Of a stretch of 64,000 bases of DNA, positions 19,077-29,056 are shown in pieces. The stretch comes from Flavobacterium sp. Its GTDB lineage: Bacteria > Bacteroidota > Bacteroidia > Flavobacteriales > Flavobacteriaceae. The notes beneath the pieces are model-generated. The model ran no database searches. It saw only the letters and a list, made by a program, of their open reading frames with translations, and was not told the origin of the DNA. A program made the translations under genes and the position numbers. The DNA lies in assembly GCF_027484205.1 (NCBI RefSeq), contig NZ_JAIXUB010000025.1, positions 62,001-126,000 on the forward strand. Reading direction: 5' to 3'. Numbering within the stretch: position 1 is the stretch's first letter; each line of letters opens with the position of its first letter.

Positions 19077-19470
19077 TTTTTTAAAATTTAATAGTTTTTA
19101 ATAATTTATAAGTTTTAGTTGTAAATAAACTTGAATAGGAGCAAATTTAATTTTTTAGTTTAAATAAAAAAACTTTTTTTGTTATTTATAACATTATCTT
19201 AAAAGATAATGAATCGTAGAATTTATTCTATCAATATTTCAGTTTTGATGTTAAAAACTTAAAAATTTATACTCAAAACAACAAAAATATATCTTCATTC
19301 TATTTTCAATAACGCCAAACTAATGTCTTTTATTATTAATAAAGATACTAAAAATAAATAAAAGGTTGGGAAGTGTTAAAAAAAAATTCAAAATTTCAAA
19401 TTAATAGCGTGGTAAAAATATATTATCTTCGCTATAAAATTTATTACTACATTTCAAATAAAATAATATA
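19077..19470. promoter_or_regulatory. Divergent AT-rich intergenic region with candidate promoters
   Basis: 394 bp between the exbB operon and the HerA-like ATPase gene. On the minus strand TAAATTTG (complement of 19142-19149) matches the -7 consensus 66 bp before exbB. On the plus strand TATCTTCG at 19424-19431 is a one-mismatch -7 element 40 bp before the ATPase gene. No convincing -33 elements, no gene and no RNA structure seen in the rest. Confidence 0.4.
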
Positions 19471-20979
19471 ATGAGCATAACAGAATCATTTATTCAGCAT
19501 ATTAATGAAGGTTACACTTCAAAAGGTGAGGGTATTTTACTTGGCGCAGCCATTTTAAACGGTGAACCAGTTGGAGAAACTCAAGTTAAAATTCCATTGA
19601 AAACACTAAATCGTCATGGATTAATTGCTGGTGCAACTGGAACAGGCAAAACTAAGACAATTCAAGTACTTTCAGAGCAATTGTCCTCTTTTGGGATTCC
19701 AGTTTTAATGATGGATATTAAAGGAGACTTCTCAGGAATAGCGCAACCTGGTGAAGAAAAACCTTTTATTACAGAACGACATACAAAAATAAATATTCCT
19801 TATTCTACTAGTGCTTTTCCCGTAGAGTTAATGACACTTTCTGCACAAGATGGAGTTAGAATGCGAGCTACTGTTTCTGAATTTGGACCAGTATTATTTT
19901 CAAGAATATTAGACTTGAATGACACTCAATCTGGAGTGATGGCTGTTATATTCAAATATTGTGATGATAACAAAATGCCTTTGCTAGACTTAAAAGACAT
20001 TAAAAAAGTACTTAATTACATTACTGAAGAAGGAAAAGATGACATTTCTGAAAACTACGGCAAGATTTCAACAGCTACGACCGGAACAATTCTGAGAAAA
20101 ATTATTGAATTGGAACAACAAGGAGGTGATTTCTTTTTTGGTGAAAAATCTTTTGAAATTGATGATTTGATGCGAATTGATGAAAACGGTAAAGGATATA
20201 TTAATATATTACGACTAACTGACATCCAAGATAAACCAAAATTATTTTCAACTTTTATGTTGAGTTTGTTAGCCGAAATTTATCAGCAAATGCCAGAAAA
20301 AGGCGATGTTGATCAACCTGAACTAGTTTTATTTATCGATGAAGCGCATTTGATTTTTGACGAAGCTAGTAAAGTTCTTTTAGATCAGATAGAAACTATT
20401 ATTAAACTTATTCGTTCGAAAGGAATTGGCGTTTACTTTGTTACTCAAAACCCAATGGATATTCCAAAAGGTGTTTTGGCGCAATTAGGTTTGAAAATTC
20501 AGCATGCTTTGAGAGCTTTTACCGCAAATGATAGACAAGCCATCAAGCAAACTGCCGATAATTATCCAACTTCTGAATATTATCAAACTGATGAAATTTT
20601 GACTTCGCTTGGAATTGGCGAAGCTTTTGTTACTGCTTTAAATGAAAAAGGAATCCCTACTCCATTGGCTGCAACCATGCTTCGTGCTCCACAAAGTAGA
20701 ATGGATATTTTAGTAGATTCTGAAATTGAAGCAATTAATGCTAAATCTAAATTGGTTAAAAAATATGCCGAAGAAATTGACCGTGAAAGCGCCTACGAAA
20801 TTTTAAATAAAAAAATTGAAGAAGCTGTTCAAGCATCAGAAGAAATTGAAGAAGAAGAAAAGAAAAGTAACGAACCTAGTACAGCCGAAGTTATTGGTAA
20901 ATCTGTAACAAAAGTGGTTACTAGTGCAAGTTTTATTCGTGGTGTTTTTGGAATTTTGATGAAGATTTTTAAAAAATAA
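19471..20979 (+). CDS. HerA-like/DUF853 ATPase
   Basis: 502 residues. Walker A GATGTGKT (about 53-60), a D-x-K-G-D-x-SG segment (MDIKGDFSGIAQPG), Walker B LVLFIDEAHLIFD (about 287) and an arginine-finger-like VTQNP region. This is the DUF853 branch of the HerA/FtsK family, thought to act as a hexameric DNA- or protein-translocating ATPase; the role is not established. A Glu/Lys-rich segment near 443-470 precedes the C-terminal tail. No nuclease NurA gene is adjacent. First gene of a plus-strand run to 23516. Confidence 0.9.
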   Translation: MSITESFIQHINEGYTSKGEGILLGAAILNGEPVGETQVKIPLKTLNRHGLIAGATGTGKTKTIQVLSEQLSSFGIPVLMMDIKGDFSGIAQPGEEKPFITERHTKINIPYSTSAFPVELMTLSAQDGVRMRATVSEFGPVLFSRILDLNDTQSGVMAVIFKYCDDNKMPLLDLKDIKKVLNYITEEGKDDISENYGKISTATTGTILRKIIELEQQGGDFFFGEKSFEIDDLMRIDENGKGYINILRLTDIQDKPKLFSTFMLSLLAEIYQQMPEKGDVDQPELVLFIDEAHLIFDEASKVLLDQIETIIKLIRSKGIGVYFVTQNPMDIPKGVLAQLGLKIQHALRAFTANDRQAIKQTADNYPTSEYYQTDEILTSLGIGEAFVTALNEKGIPTPLAATMLRAPQSRMDILVDSEIEAINAKSKLVKKYAEEIDRESAYEILNKKIEEAVQASEEIEEEEKKSNEPSTAEVIGKSVTKVVTSASFIRGVFGILMKIFKK

Positions 20980-20997
20980 GTGATTAGTATTTAGCTA

Positions 20998-21366
20998 ATG
21001 AAAGGTTACTTAACAATAGGATTACTCATACTTTCCAATGTTTTTATGACATTAGCTTGGTATGGACATTTAAAATTCAAAGAATTAAAATGGTTTGAAA
21101 ATACTGGGTTGATAACGATTGTTTTAATCAGTTGGGGTTTGGCATTGTTTGAATATTGTTTTCAAGTTCCTGCAAATCGAATTGGATTTCAAGGAAATGG
21201 TGGACCTTTTTCATTATTGCAATTAAAAGTCATTCAAGAAGTAATTACATTGGTGATTTTTGTGATTTTTTCATTCCTGTTTTTCAAAAATGAAACATTG
21301 CGATGGAATCATTTTGTGGGAATGTGCTTTTTGGTTTTGGCAGTTTATTTTATATTTAAAAAATGA
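20998..21366 (+). CDS. DMT family (DUF486) membrane protein
   Basis: 122 residues, four hydrophobic helices, with the conserved FEYCFQVPANRIGFQ segment that characterises DUF486 small multidrug-resistance-like proteins. Inner-membrane location; transported substrate unknown. Starts 18 bp after the ATPase gene and overlaps the next start by ATGA. Confidence 0.9.
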   Translation: MKGYLTIGLLILSNVFMTLAWYGHLKFKELKWFENTGLITIVLISWGLALFEYCFQVPANRIGFQGNGGPFSLLQLKVIQEVITLVIFVIFSFLFFKNETLRWNHFVGMCFLVLAVYFIFKK

Positions 21367-22613
21367 AAAGAACTTTACTTCTAGTTGTTTCTTTATTTAG
21401 CACTTTTGTTATCTTTTCACAAAGTAAAAGAGTTCTCTTTTTAGGAAATAGTTACACACAAGTTAATGATTTACCGCAATTATTATTAAATATTGGGCAA
21501 TCAACAAATGATATTTTTATTGTTGACAGCAATACTCCAGGTGGACACACACTTCAACAACATAATAGTAACCCAACTTCTTTATCAAAAATTAATGAAG
21601 GAAACTGGGATTTTGTTGTTCTACAAGAGCAAAGCCAACTACCATCTTTCCCAATTAATCAAGTCAATACACAAGTTTTTCCATTTGCACAAAGTTTGAA
21701 CAACTTAATTGTTTCTCAAAATCCATGTGCCGAAACCGTTTTTTACATGACATGGGGTAGACAAAATGGTGATTCTTCAAATTGTGATTTTTTTCCTCCA
21801 CTTTGTACTTACGAAGGAATGGACGATCTTTTAAGAGAACGTTATATGATGATGACCGTTGACAATAATGCCATAACATCGCCTGTTGGTGCCGTTTGGA
21901 GATATATAAGAAATAATATTCCTAGTTTAAATTTATATAGTTCAGATGGAAGTCACCCATCAATTACAGGTTCTTATGTAGCAGCTTGCACTTTCTACAC
22001 AACTTTAACGCGAAAAGATCCTACATTAATAACATTTAATTCTAGCTTATCTTCTGCTGAAGCAATGCTTGTTAAACTTGCTGTTAAAAATATTGTATAC
22101 GAGCACTTAACAGATTGGAAAATTGGCAACTATGATACTGTGTCAAATTTTAGTTATTCTAATGTTACTTCAAGTGAAATAAGTTTTGACAATAACTCAT
22201 TAAATGCAAATCAGTATGAATGGGATTTTGGTGATGGTACAACTTCAAATGATGAAAATCCAACACATAACTTTTTAAATGAAGGTGAATATACTGTAAC
22301 CTTAAATGCTTCAAAATGCGGAAACATTAGTTATTCACAACAAACGATACTTATTTCCAACTTAAACGGTCAAGAATTTAACATTAAAAACTTGGAATTA
22401 TATCCAAATCCAACAAATGAGGAACTTAATATTATTTCAAATGAGATAATAGATTTAGTATCTCTTTATGATGTTAATGGTAGATTAATTGAAACTATTG
22501 AAAACAATAATAATAAAATTACCATTAATTTCTCAAACAAAAAAGAAGGTTTTTATATTGTAAAAATGAATTCGAATGGAGAAATTTATACTAAAAAAAT
22601 CATCAAAAATTAA
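21363..22613 (+). CDS. Exported SGNH-like protein with PKD domain and T9SS sorting tail
   Basis: 416 residues. Signal peptide (about 1-20, ending FSQ). SGNH-hydrolase-like domain with KRVLFLGNSYTQVNDLP (block I-like, Ser in GNS), VVLQEQSQ and a late SDGSHPS (block V-like DxxH). PKD domain (about 285-325: YEWDFGDGTTSNDENPTHNF). C-terminal type A sorting domain of the type IX secretion system (LELYPNPTNEELNIIS to KKIIKN). Expected to be secreted or attached to the cell surface; esterase-like activity is inferred from the fold only. Overlaps both neighbours. Confidence 0.88.
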   Translation: MKRTLLLVVSLFSTFVIFSQSKRVLFLGNSYTQVNDLPQLLLNIGQSTNDIFIVDSNTPGGHTLQQHNSNPTSLSKINEGNWDFVVLQEQSQLPSFPINQVNTQVFPFAQSLNNLIVSQNPCAETVFYMTWGRQNGDSSNCDFFPPLCTYEGMDDLLRERYMMMTVDNNAITSPVGAVWRYIRNNIPSLNLYSSDGSHPSITGSYVAACTFYTTLTRKDPTLITFNSSLSSAEAMLVKLAVKNIVYEHLTDWKIGNYDTVSNFSYSNVTSSEISFDNNSLNANQYEWDFGDGTTSNDENPTHNFLNEGEYTVTLNASKCGNISYSQQTILISNLNGQEFNIKNLELYPNPTNEELNIISNEIIDLVSLYDVNGRLIETIENNNNKITINFSNKKEGFYIVKMNSNGEIYTKKIIKN

Positions 22614-22972
22614 TGAAAAAATATTTAATTCAAAAAACACCTTTTGTTGTTCCAACTACTGATGGCAAATTAATTGAAGAGCATCATGGAAAAGTTGCTA
22701 CAAATAATGATGATATTTCAATTGCCCACATGATTGCGCCACCAAAATGGAGCGAACCTTTTCAAACACCTGAATTTGAAGAATACACATTTATAATTTC
22801 AGGTAAAAAACAATTTATTATTGAAGATGATATAATTGTGCTTGAAGCAGGTCAATCTATTAAAATTGAAGCCAATACAAGAGTTCAATATTCAAATCCG
22901 TTTGACGAATCATGTGAATATATTGCTATTTGTAAACCAGCATTCGATTTTACAAAAGTTAATAGAGAATAA
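22613..22972 (+). CDS. Cupin domain protein
   Basis: 119 residues forming one small cupin barrel: MIAPPKWSEPFQTPEFEEYTFIISGKKQF, then LEAGQSIKIEANTRVQYSNP. The usual metal-binding His of motif 1 is replaced (PKWSEPFQTPEFEE has Glu but no His pair), so a metal-independent binding role is possible. Starts at the stop of the preceding gene (TAATG) and is probably cotranscribed. Substrate unknown. Confidence 0.82.
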   Translation: MKKYLIQKTPFVVPTTDGKLIEEHHGKVATNNDDISIAHMIAPPKWSEPFQTPEFEEYTFIISGKKQFIIEDDIIVLEAGQSIKIEANTRVQYSNPFDESCEYIAICKPAFDFTKVNRE

Positions 22973-23003
22973 TAAAATTTTAAAAGATTGTATTTAATGC
23001 TAT

Positions 23004-23516
23004 ATGAATAAATCATTTAAAGGAGAATATGTACCATTTATAAGCAGACTTACAAAAAGATTAGTACCGTTGATTCTAATAGTAATTCTTGCACTTTTTA
23101 AACTTTATTTTGGTCGCTCTTCTGAAACTCTAGGAAGTTATAGAGCTTATTTTTTTATATTTATAGTTATCTGTTTTATAATTGGAATTTACTTTCAAAC
23201 TAACAAAATTAGAACGATTGTGAATGAAATAAAATTTACTGATGATAGTCTTCATATTATTGGACAAGATTTTAATTCAAAATTTGAGGACAAACTAAAT
23301 ATTAATAAAGTAATCATAGAAATTCAAGAAGAAGAATTAAGTAGAAATAAATCGAGATACTGTTTAGAAATATATTCTGATGATAAATATTATTATTTAA
23401 ATAAATTTAATGATTGGAAATACTCAACACTTGCGGAAGTTGTTGACGAATTCAAACTAAAAACTGAAAAATTAGTTTCAAATTCGGACTTATATCCATT
23501 ATTAAAGGATAATTAA
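23004..23516 (+). CDS. Hypothetical two-helix membrane protein
   Basis: 170 residues. Two transmembrane helices (about 19-34 and 47-65), then a hydrophilic domain of mixed strands (residues 70-170). No family recognised. It starts 31 bp after the cupin gene and has the same codon style as its neighbours, so I accept it as a real gene. Function unknown. Confidence 0.7.
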   Translation: MNKSFKGEYVPFISRLTKRLVPLILIVILALFKLYFGRSSETLGSYRAYFFIFIVICFIIGIYFQTNKIRTIVNEIKFTDDSLHIIGQDFNSKFEDKLNINKVIIEIQEEELSRNKSRYCLEIYSDDKYYYLNKFNDWKYSTLAEVVDEFKLKTEKLVSNSDLYPLLKDN

Positions 23517-23542
23517 GGATATAATTTATTTATTTTTTTAGA

Positions 23543-23580
23543 ATTAAGATGTGGTTTCGCCTTCGTCGAAATGACAAAAA
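23543..23580. repeat. Dispersed repeat type D (TTTCG..CGAAATGAC)
   Basis: GTGGTTTCGCCTTCGTCGAA followed by ATGACAAAAA, with the inverted pair TTTCG/CGAAA. Sits between the convergent membrane-protein and kmo genes. Resembles short repeats I associate with Flavobacterium genomes. Confidence 0.5.
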
Positions 23581-23581
23581 C

Positions 23582-24928
23582 TTATTTTGTGTTTAATAAT
23601 TTAATTATCAAGTTTTCAACTTCATCAGAATTCCATTTTTCTTGAATGTTTTCTATTTGAAGAATTTCTTCCATGATTTTATTTTGAAAATCTCCAATTG
23701 CTAATGCTTCGGAATAAGGTTGTAAACTAAAAGTCACACGACTGTATAATGGCATCCACTTATCGGGATGTTTATCTGAAAACCATTTTTCAATTTTCTT
23801 TTGAAGTAAAAATTTTTCATCAGCGGTTTTAGAACTCATTTCCATGAAATTTCGATAGGAAAGTTCTGCAATAGCATCAGTATTTGGTTTTCTTGAATTT
23901 TCGTAATCGTTTAATAAATTTGCCCAATCATCGCCATATTTTTCAATCATCTGTTCTAATACAGTTATATCTTCAAAACCTGCATTCATCCCATGTCCAT
24001 AAAAAGGCACAATAGCATGACAAGCATCTCCAATTAGAGCTACTTTATCACTAAAAGTCCATGGAAAACATTTCATTGTAACCAAGTAACTCGTTGGGTT
24101 TTTGAAAAAATCTTGCACTAAATTAGGAATCACTTCTTTAGTATCTGGAAAATATTGAGCAAAAAAATCAACTAGTTGCTCATTTGATTGCAATGATTCA
24201 AAGGAGTTTTCGCCATCATGTGGCATGAACAATGTACAAGTAAATGTACCATCTAGATTGGCTAAAGCCATCAACATAAATTTACCTCTAGGCCAAATAT
24301 GTAAAGAATTTTTATCTAATTTATGTGAACCATCAGCATTAGCAGGAATGTGTAATTCTTTGTAACCAATTTCTAAAAATTCTTGTGAATAATTAAACAT
24401 ACTCTGGCGTTGCATTCTATGTCTAACTCTTGAAAAAGCACCATCAGCACCAAAAGTTAAATCATAGTCTTTAGTAATCCATTCGCCTCTTTCAGTTTCA
24501 CCAATTGATATCGTTGCTGTAGTTAAATCAACATCCCAAACCTTTTCCTCAAAGAAAAATTCAACACCAGCTTTTTCAGCTAGATCAACCATTTTTTTAT
24601 TTAATAAACCTCGAGAAAGAGAATAAATAACTTCACCATCTTTACCATAAAATTGTTCATTAACTGTATTTTCACCAACATGAATAGCTCGTTTTTCGAC
24701 AGGAATTCCAATTCCTAAAACCTCTTTCTCTAAGCCAACATCACTCAAAGCTTTGACACCTCTATCTGATAAAACTAAGTTTATAGATCTTCCAGAGAAA
24801 TTTATTTTTCTAATATCAGGACTTCTATCATAAATATGAACAGTGTGACCTCTTCTTTTAAGATAAATTCCTAATAAAGTTCCAACTAATCCTGAACCTA
24901 CAATGGCTATTTTTTTGGGAGTTTGCAT
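23582..24928 (-). CDS. kmo: Kynurenine 3-monooxygenase
   Basis: 448 residues. FAD-binding GSGLVG (residues 11-16), substrate/FAD segment INFSGRSINLVLSDRG typical of KMO, and the second FAD motif GDACHAIVPFYGHGMNAGFED (about 300). It hydroxylates kynurenine to 3-hydroxykynurenine with NADPH and O2 in the tryptophan-to-quinolinate route. Kynureninase, the next enzyme of the pathway, is encoded 4 kb away on the same strand (29057-30340). Tryptophan dioxygenase and 3-hydroxyanthranilate dioxygenase are not in the window. Confidence 0.95.
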   Translation of the reverse strand: MQTPKKIAIVGSGLVGTLLGIYLKRRGHTVHIYDRSPDIRKINFSGRSINLVLSDRGVKALSDVGLEKEVLGIGIPVEKRAIHVGENTVNEQFYGKDGEVIYSLSRGLLNKKMVDLAEKAGVEFFFEEKVWDVDLTTATISIGETERGEWITKDYDLTFGADGAFSRVRHRMQRQSMFNYSQEFLEIGYKELHIPANADGSHKLDKNSLHIWPRGKFMLMALANLDGTFTCTLFMPHDGENSFESLQSNEQLVDFFAQYFPDTKEVIPNLVQDFFKNPTSYLVTMKCFPWTFSDKVALIGDACHAIVPFYGHGMNAGFEDITVLEQMIEKYGDDWANLLNDYENSRKPNTDAIAELSYRNFMEMSSKTADEKFLLQKKIEKWFSDKHPDKWMPLYSRVTFSLQPYSEALAIGDFQNKIMEEILQIENIQEKWNSDEVENLIIKLLNTK

Positions 24929-24992
24929 TAAATAATTACGAATTTAAAATTACAAATTATTAATTGTTTTAATAGTACAAAGATGCGTCAAA

Positions 24993-27377
24993 TTATTTAG
25001 CAATAAAAACCAATTTAGTTGATGAAGCAATAATTTCCTTTTTATTCATTTTCATTTTTCTAAATTTACCTTGATTGTACATTTCGGCTTGATCATTATA
25101 ATGCTTACTCATAGGATTTCCTGAATTTCCTGTTGGTAAAATACTTACGCTATTTTCAACATCAGAAAAATCGATAATTCTTCGAGTTGATGGTCCAGCT
25201 TTTACTTCATAAATTCCATTAGAAGGAAAGCCAAACATTAAATTATTTATCACTTCATTACTTCCTGCTACTTCAAATTTTCCAACATTAAAAAATGGTG
25301 CTAAAAGTTCTATTTTACCAATTGGATGTATGTGTTCTAACGTATGAACTTTATTCCAAGTCCATTTTGAAATATCATTTCCAAGTTGACTTTCGAGTTC
25401 AGCAACTGTTTCTTTAAATGATTTTGTTAGAATCTCTTTTTGAGTTTCCTTTTTATCTTTCGTTTTAGAATTATCCCACCAAACTGAATTTTCATTAGCT
25501 AGTTGTGGTTCAATCATTTGCTTAATTACATGAGTAGTGAGTAAAGCCGAAAATTTATCTTTACCCAATTCATCTTGAAAAGTATTTTCTAAATATCTGT
25601 AAATTAATTTATTGTAAATTGTTGATTGAATAGTAGTTAATTCGTTTTCGCCATTCCATTTTACTAAAGAATACATAGCATCTTTTTCTAATCGTGAAAA
25701 ATCATTTGTATTCAAACTTGACACAATAGCTATTGCATTTTTTGCTGCATTGGTTGAAGTATTATCCAAAATCATTTTTTCAACATCTTTAGAAGTCCAA
25801 TTGTTTTTTGGAAAAAGAAAACTCTCAATTCGCATGGCTCTATCCTTTGGCAAATAATAACCTGGATACAAATAACCATCAACTGCTTCTGTTTGATTAT
25901 TAGACGAATACACATAATTCCAACTCGGATTTAATGCCGTTGGATTTTTAGTAAAATCGAGAAACTCTTTCTTATCGTCTTCCCCATTACTTCCATTTAG
26001 GATAAAATTTGGATTGACATTATTAGGTAATTTATATAACTTTCCTGCAGCAGTCCACGAAATATTATTTTGAGCATCACCATACATAATATTCAATCCT
26101 GGTGCATGAATGAGTTCAATATTTTTTCTAAAATCTGTAATATTTTTAGCATGACTTAAATGATAAACTGCATCAAGAATTTGATTTTTTTCTTGCGTAT
26201 AAATCCACGAAAGTGCAATAGGTTTATCAGTAGAAATGGTATTCATAACACCATTCATAATTGGCCCATGAATACTTTCTCGAATGTTTAAAACAATATC
26301 GGAACTATCTTTTACTCTAATTGTTTTTTTACGAATCTTAAAGTTCAAATATTGATTTTTATACTTGTATTGATTATCATTCTTTAAATTAATTTCCTCT
26401 TGAAACAAATCAATATCGTCATTTTCAAACATCGTTAATCCATAAGCATAATTGCGATTATGTGCTAAAAGTGGAAATGGAGTTCCAGCTAAATAATAGC
26501 CATAAATTTCATAATCTGGACAAGAAATATGTGCCTCATACCAAGTACAAGGTTGAGCAAAAGCAATATGAGGATCATTAGCAAAAATGACTTTGCCGTT
26601 TTTAGTCTTTTGTGAACCTATAACCCAACTATTACTTCCAATAAATGCAGGAACAGGCGAATTATCTAATATACTGGCTACTTGTTTAGAAATCTCAGAG
26701 TAATTAGAAACTTCACCTTCAAAACTTTTTAATTGAACAGCTCCAAAAGAACCATCCAAACCAAAATCTTTTAAATATGCTGCGCCTAAATTATCACGAA
26801 TGTCAGTCATTAAAGGATCGGTTTTTTGAGCCATCGCAAAACTAAAAGACATAAATCCGAAGATATTATAAACATCTTTTAAGGTGAATGGTTTCTTTTC
26901 TAAACCCAATAAAGTGTATTCTACAGGAGTTTTTCCGTTTTCAATATATTGATTTATTCCATCAAGATAAGCTGTTGCTAATTTGTAGCTTTCAGAATTT
27001 TTATCAATATTGGCTACCGCTTTTTCTGAATTTTCATCGATTCCTAGACCTACAAAAAACATATCGGTTTTAGAAACTTTATTCCCAAAAAGTTCCGATA
27101 GTCTTCCGGCAGCAATTCTACGTAACAATTCCATTTGCCATAATCTATCTTGGGCATGAACATAACCTAGAACTACTTGAGCATCCGTTTGATTAGCAGC
27201 ATAAATATGCGGAATTCCATAATCGTCAAAGAAAACCTCGGTGTTTTTAGAAATGTTTTTTATGTTAACTTGACCTTCGTATTGAGGTTTAGTAGTTTGC
27301 AAATAAATTAAAAGCGAGAGTGCAATTACAATTAGAAAGACAACAATTAGAAGTAGTACTTTTTTCAGTTTTTTCAT
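24993..27377 (-). CDS. Penicillin acylase family protein (Ntn hydrolase)
   Basis: 794 residues. N-terminal membrane helix or uncleaved signal (about 4-26), then the alpha-chain hallmarks DDYGIPHIYAANQTDAQVVLGYVHAQDRLWQMELLRR. The beta-chain start follows at about residue 250 in FIGSNSWVIGSQKT, where the Ser after Asn is the autocatalytic nucleophile. Later segments (DPHIAFAQPCTWYEAHI, SWTAAGKL) also fit. The family hydrolyses amides such as acyl-homoserine lactones or beta-lactam side chains after self-cleavage; the physiological substrate here is unknown. Confidence 0.93.
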   Translation of the reverse strand: MKKLKKVLLLIVVFLIVIALSLLIYLQTTKPQYEGQVNIKNISKNTEVFFDDYGIPHIYAANQTDAQVVLGYVHAQDRLWQMELLRRIAAGRLSELFGNKVSKTDMFFVGLGIDENSEKAVANIDKNSESYKLATAYLDGINQYIENGKTPVEYTLLGLEKKPFTLKDVYNIFGFMSFSFAMAQKTDPLMTDIRDNLGAAYLKDFGLDGSFGAVQLKSFEGEVSNYSEISKQVASILDNSPVPAFIGSNSWVIGSQKTKNGKVIFANDPHIAFAQPCTWYEAHISCPDYEIYGYYLAGTPFPLLAHNRNYAYGLTMFENDDIDLFQEEINLKNDNQYKYKNQYLNFKIRKKTIRVKDSSDIVLNIRESIHGPIMNGVMNTISTDKPIALSWIYTQEKNQILDAVYHLSHAKNITDFRKNIELIHAPGLNIMYGDAQNNISWTAAGKLYKLPNNVNPNFILNGSNGEDDKKEFLDFTKNPTALNPSWNYVYSSNNQTEAVDGYLYPGYYLPKDRAMRIESFLFPKNNWTSKDVEKMILDNTSTNAAKNAIAIVSSLNTNDFSRLEKDAMYSLVKWNGENELTTIQSTIYNKLIYRYLENTFQDELGKDKFSALLTTHVIKQMIEPQLANENSVWWDNSKTKDKKETQKEILTKSFKETVAELESQLGNDISKWTWNKVHTLEHIHPIGKIELLAPFFNVGKFEVAGSNEVINNLMFGFPSNGIYEVKAGPSTRRIIDFSDVENSVSILPTGNSGNPMSKHYNDQAEMYNQGKFRKMKMNKKEIIASSTKLVFIAK

Positions 27378-27406
27378 AAATAAAGTTAAAAACCAAAGTT
27401 AATTAA

Positions 27407-27437
27407 AAAATCCGTAACATATAATGCTACGGATTTT
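27407..27437 (-). terminator. Terminator after the glycine-zipper gene
   Basis: AAATCCGTA / TACGGATTT stem with an 11-base loop and T run in the minus direction, 20 bp downstream of the stop codon. Confidence 0.75.
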
Positions 27438-27456
27438 TAAAATTAATAAATTAAGA

Positions 27457-27876
27457 TTACTTCTTTTTACCATCAATTATTGCTCCTGTTCCAGCTCCAA
27501 CTCCTGCTCCAACTAATCCACCTATTATTGCGCCTTCACCTTTTTTCTTACTAACAATCGCTCCTGTTGCTGCACCAACTCCAGCTCCAATAACTGCTCC
27601 TTTTGCCGCACCACTCCATCCTTTTCTTTTAGTTGTTGTGGTATTTGAAGATGAAGGAGTAGAAGTATTATTTACGACTACAACTTCTTTTTGCTTTTCA
27701 ATTTTAGCCGCTTCAGTTTTCATCGAATCAATAATTCTTTGTTTTTCAGCAACTATTTTCATAGAGTCTATAGTAGCTTGTTTTGTGTCTTCTGCAACAC
27801 CCATCTTATCAGTATTTTTACATGAAGTTAAAAAAGATAAAAATAAAAGCGATGCATATAAAAATAAATTTTTCAT
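27457..27876 (-). CDS. Glycine-zipper lipoprotein
   Basis: 139 residues. Lipobox Cys at residue 19 (LSFLTSCKN), a charged/coiled segment with repeated IDSMK (about 36-65), a Ser/Thr-rich linker, then a glycine-zipper module: GAAKGAVIGAGVGAATGAIVSKK and a second GAIIGGLVGAGVGAGTGAIID. Such zippers insert in or associate with membranes; often annotated as YMGG-like or Omp_AT family. Probably outer-membrane lipoprotein; function unknown. Own terminator. Confidence 0.85.
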   Translation of the reverse strand: MKNLFLYASLLFLSFLTSCKNTDKMGVAEDTKQATIDSMKIVAEKQRIIDSMKTEAAKIEKQKEVVVVNNTSTPSSSNTTTTKRKGWSGAAKGAVIGAGVGAATGAIVSKKKGEGAIIGGLVGAGVGAGTGAIIDGKKK

Positions 27877-27966
27877 ACAATTTTTGTTTAAAATTAATAA
27901 TACAAAGTAAGTTTAAATCAAACTCAATCACCTTACATAATTTCAAACAAGTTTTATATAATTTGT

Positions 27967-29055
27967 TTATTTTCTTTGAAATTCAATTTTTTCTCCAACA
28001 TCCAATCCATTGTTTTTAGCTAAAACGCCACACATGTGAAATAACATTCTTGCACCCACATTTCCATCCCAATCATCATTTTCGCTTGGTGCAACTTCAA
28101 CTAAATCGAAACCAATAATTTCTTTTCCGCTTTCGGCTAATTTATTGAACAAATAAGTTGCTTGTTCGAAAGAAAATCCGCCTGGAACCGGAGTTCCTGT
28201 ATTTGGGCAATACCATGGATACATTCCATCAATATCAAAAGAGATACACACTTTTTGTGGTAAAGTTTCTATAATTGCATCGCATTGTTGTTGCCATGTT
28301 TTTCCTTCAAAAGTTTCTTTTTTTAAATCAGAATCTGTGTGAACCAAAACCCTTCCGTTTTGTGATTTTACAACATCAACTTCTTGTTCGCAGAAATCAC
28401 GAATTCCTACTTGGACGATTTTAGAAATCTGTGGAATTTGTAACGCGTTGTACATAATTGACGCGTGTGAATAGGTAAAGCCTTCATAAGCAATACGTAA
28501 ATCCATGTGAGCATCAAGATGTAAAATCCCGAAATTATCGTGTTTTGTTGCCAAAGCTTCGTAGTAACCAAGTGGCGTTGAATGATCACCACCAAGAAGA
28601 ACGACTTTTTTACCTTTATTCATCCAATGCAAAACCGTTTCTTTAACTTCGGTATGCAAGTCACGACAAACTATATTTATTTTTTCTAAATCAGATTGTA
28701 ATGCTGGAATTTGAGCTACATCTTGACCGTCTTCTAAAGCTTCGATAATGGGTTGCGCTAAAGCTTTATATTTATCTGAATTATTTTTCCATGAATCTGG
28801 AATTTCAGCGTAATACATTCCGAGTTTCCATAATTCAGGAAAATCTTGATGATTTAAATCCACTTGAAAAGAGGCATCTAAAACGGCTTCTGGACCTTCT
28901 GAAGCGCCTGCACCATAACTCACTGTAACTTCCCAAGGCACAGGAATTATTATTATTTCTGATTGTTCAGATGAAAATGGTAATCCAAAAATGGTTGCAT
29001 CGGCCAATCCTGGTTGAGAAGGATCGAAAGTATTTATTATTTCTTGTTTTGTCAT
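27967..29055 (-). CDS. Arginase/agmatinase/formimidoylglutamase family hydrolase
   Basis: 362 residues. Ureohydrolase fold with the binuclear manganese ligands visible as GGDHS (about 151), HLDAHMD (about 177) and SFDIDG (about 268). The loop after the last motif is atypical (MYPWYCPNTGTPVPGG). Members cleave arginine, agmatine, guanidinobutyrate or formiminoglutamate; the Bacteroidota group to which this belongs has no assigned substrate that I can name. It starts 1 bp after the kynureninase stop codon, so it is cotranscribed with kynU, which raises the possibility of a role on a formyl- or amide-containing kynurenine intermediate (speculative). Confidence 0.9.
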   Translation of the reverse strand: MTKQEIINTFDPSQPGLADATIFGLPFSSEQSEIIIIPVPWEVTVSYGAGASEGPEAVLDASFQVDLNHQDFPELWKLGMYYAEIPDSWKNNSDKYKALAQPIIEALEDGQDVAQIPALQSDLEKINIVCRDLHTEVKETVLHWMNKGKKVVLLGGDHSTPLGYYEALATKHDNFGILHLDAHMDLRIAYEGFTYSHASIMYNALQIPQISKIVQVGIRDFCEQEVDVVKSQNGRVLVHTDSDLKKETFEGKTWQQQCDAIIETLPQKVCISFDIDGMYPWYCPNTGTPVPGGFSFEQATYLFNKLAESGKEIIGFDLVEVAPSENDDWDGNVGARMLFHMCGVLAKNNGLDVGEKIEFQRK

Positions 29056-29056
29056 T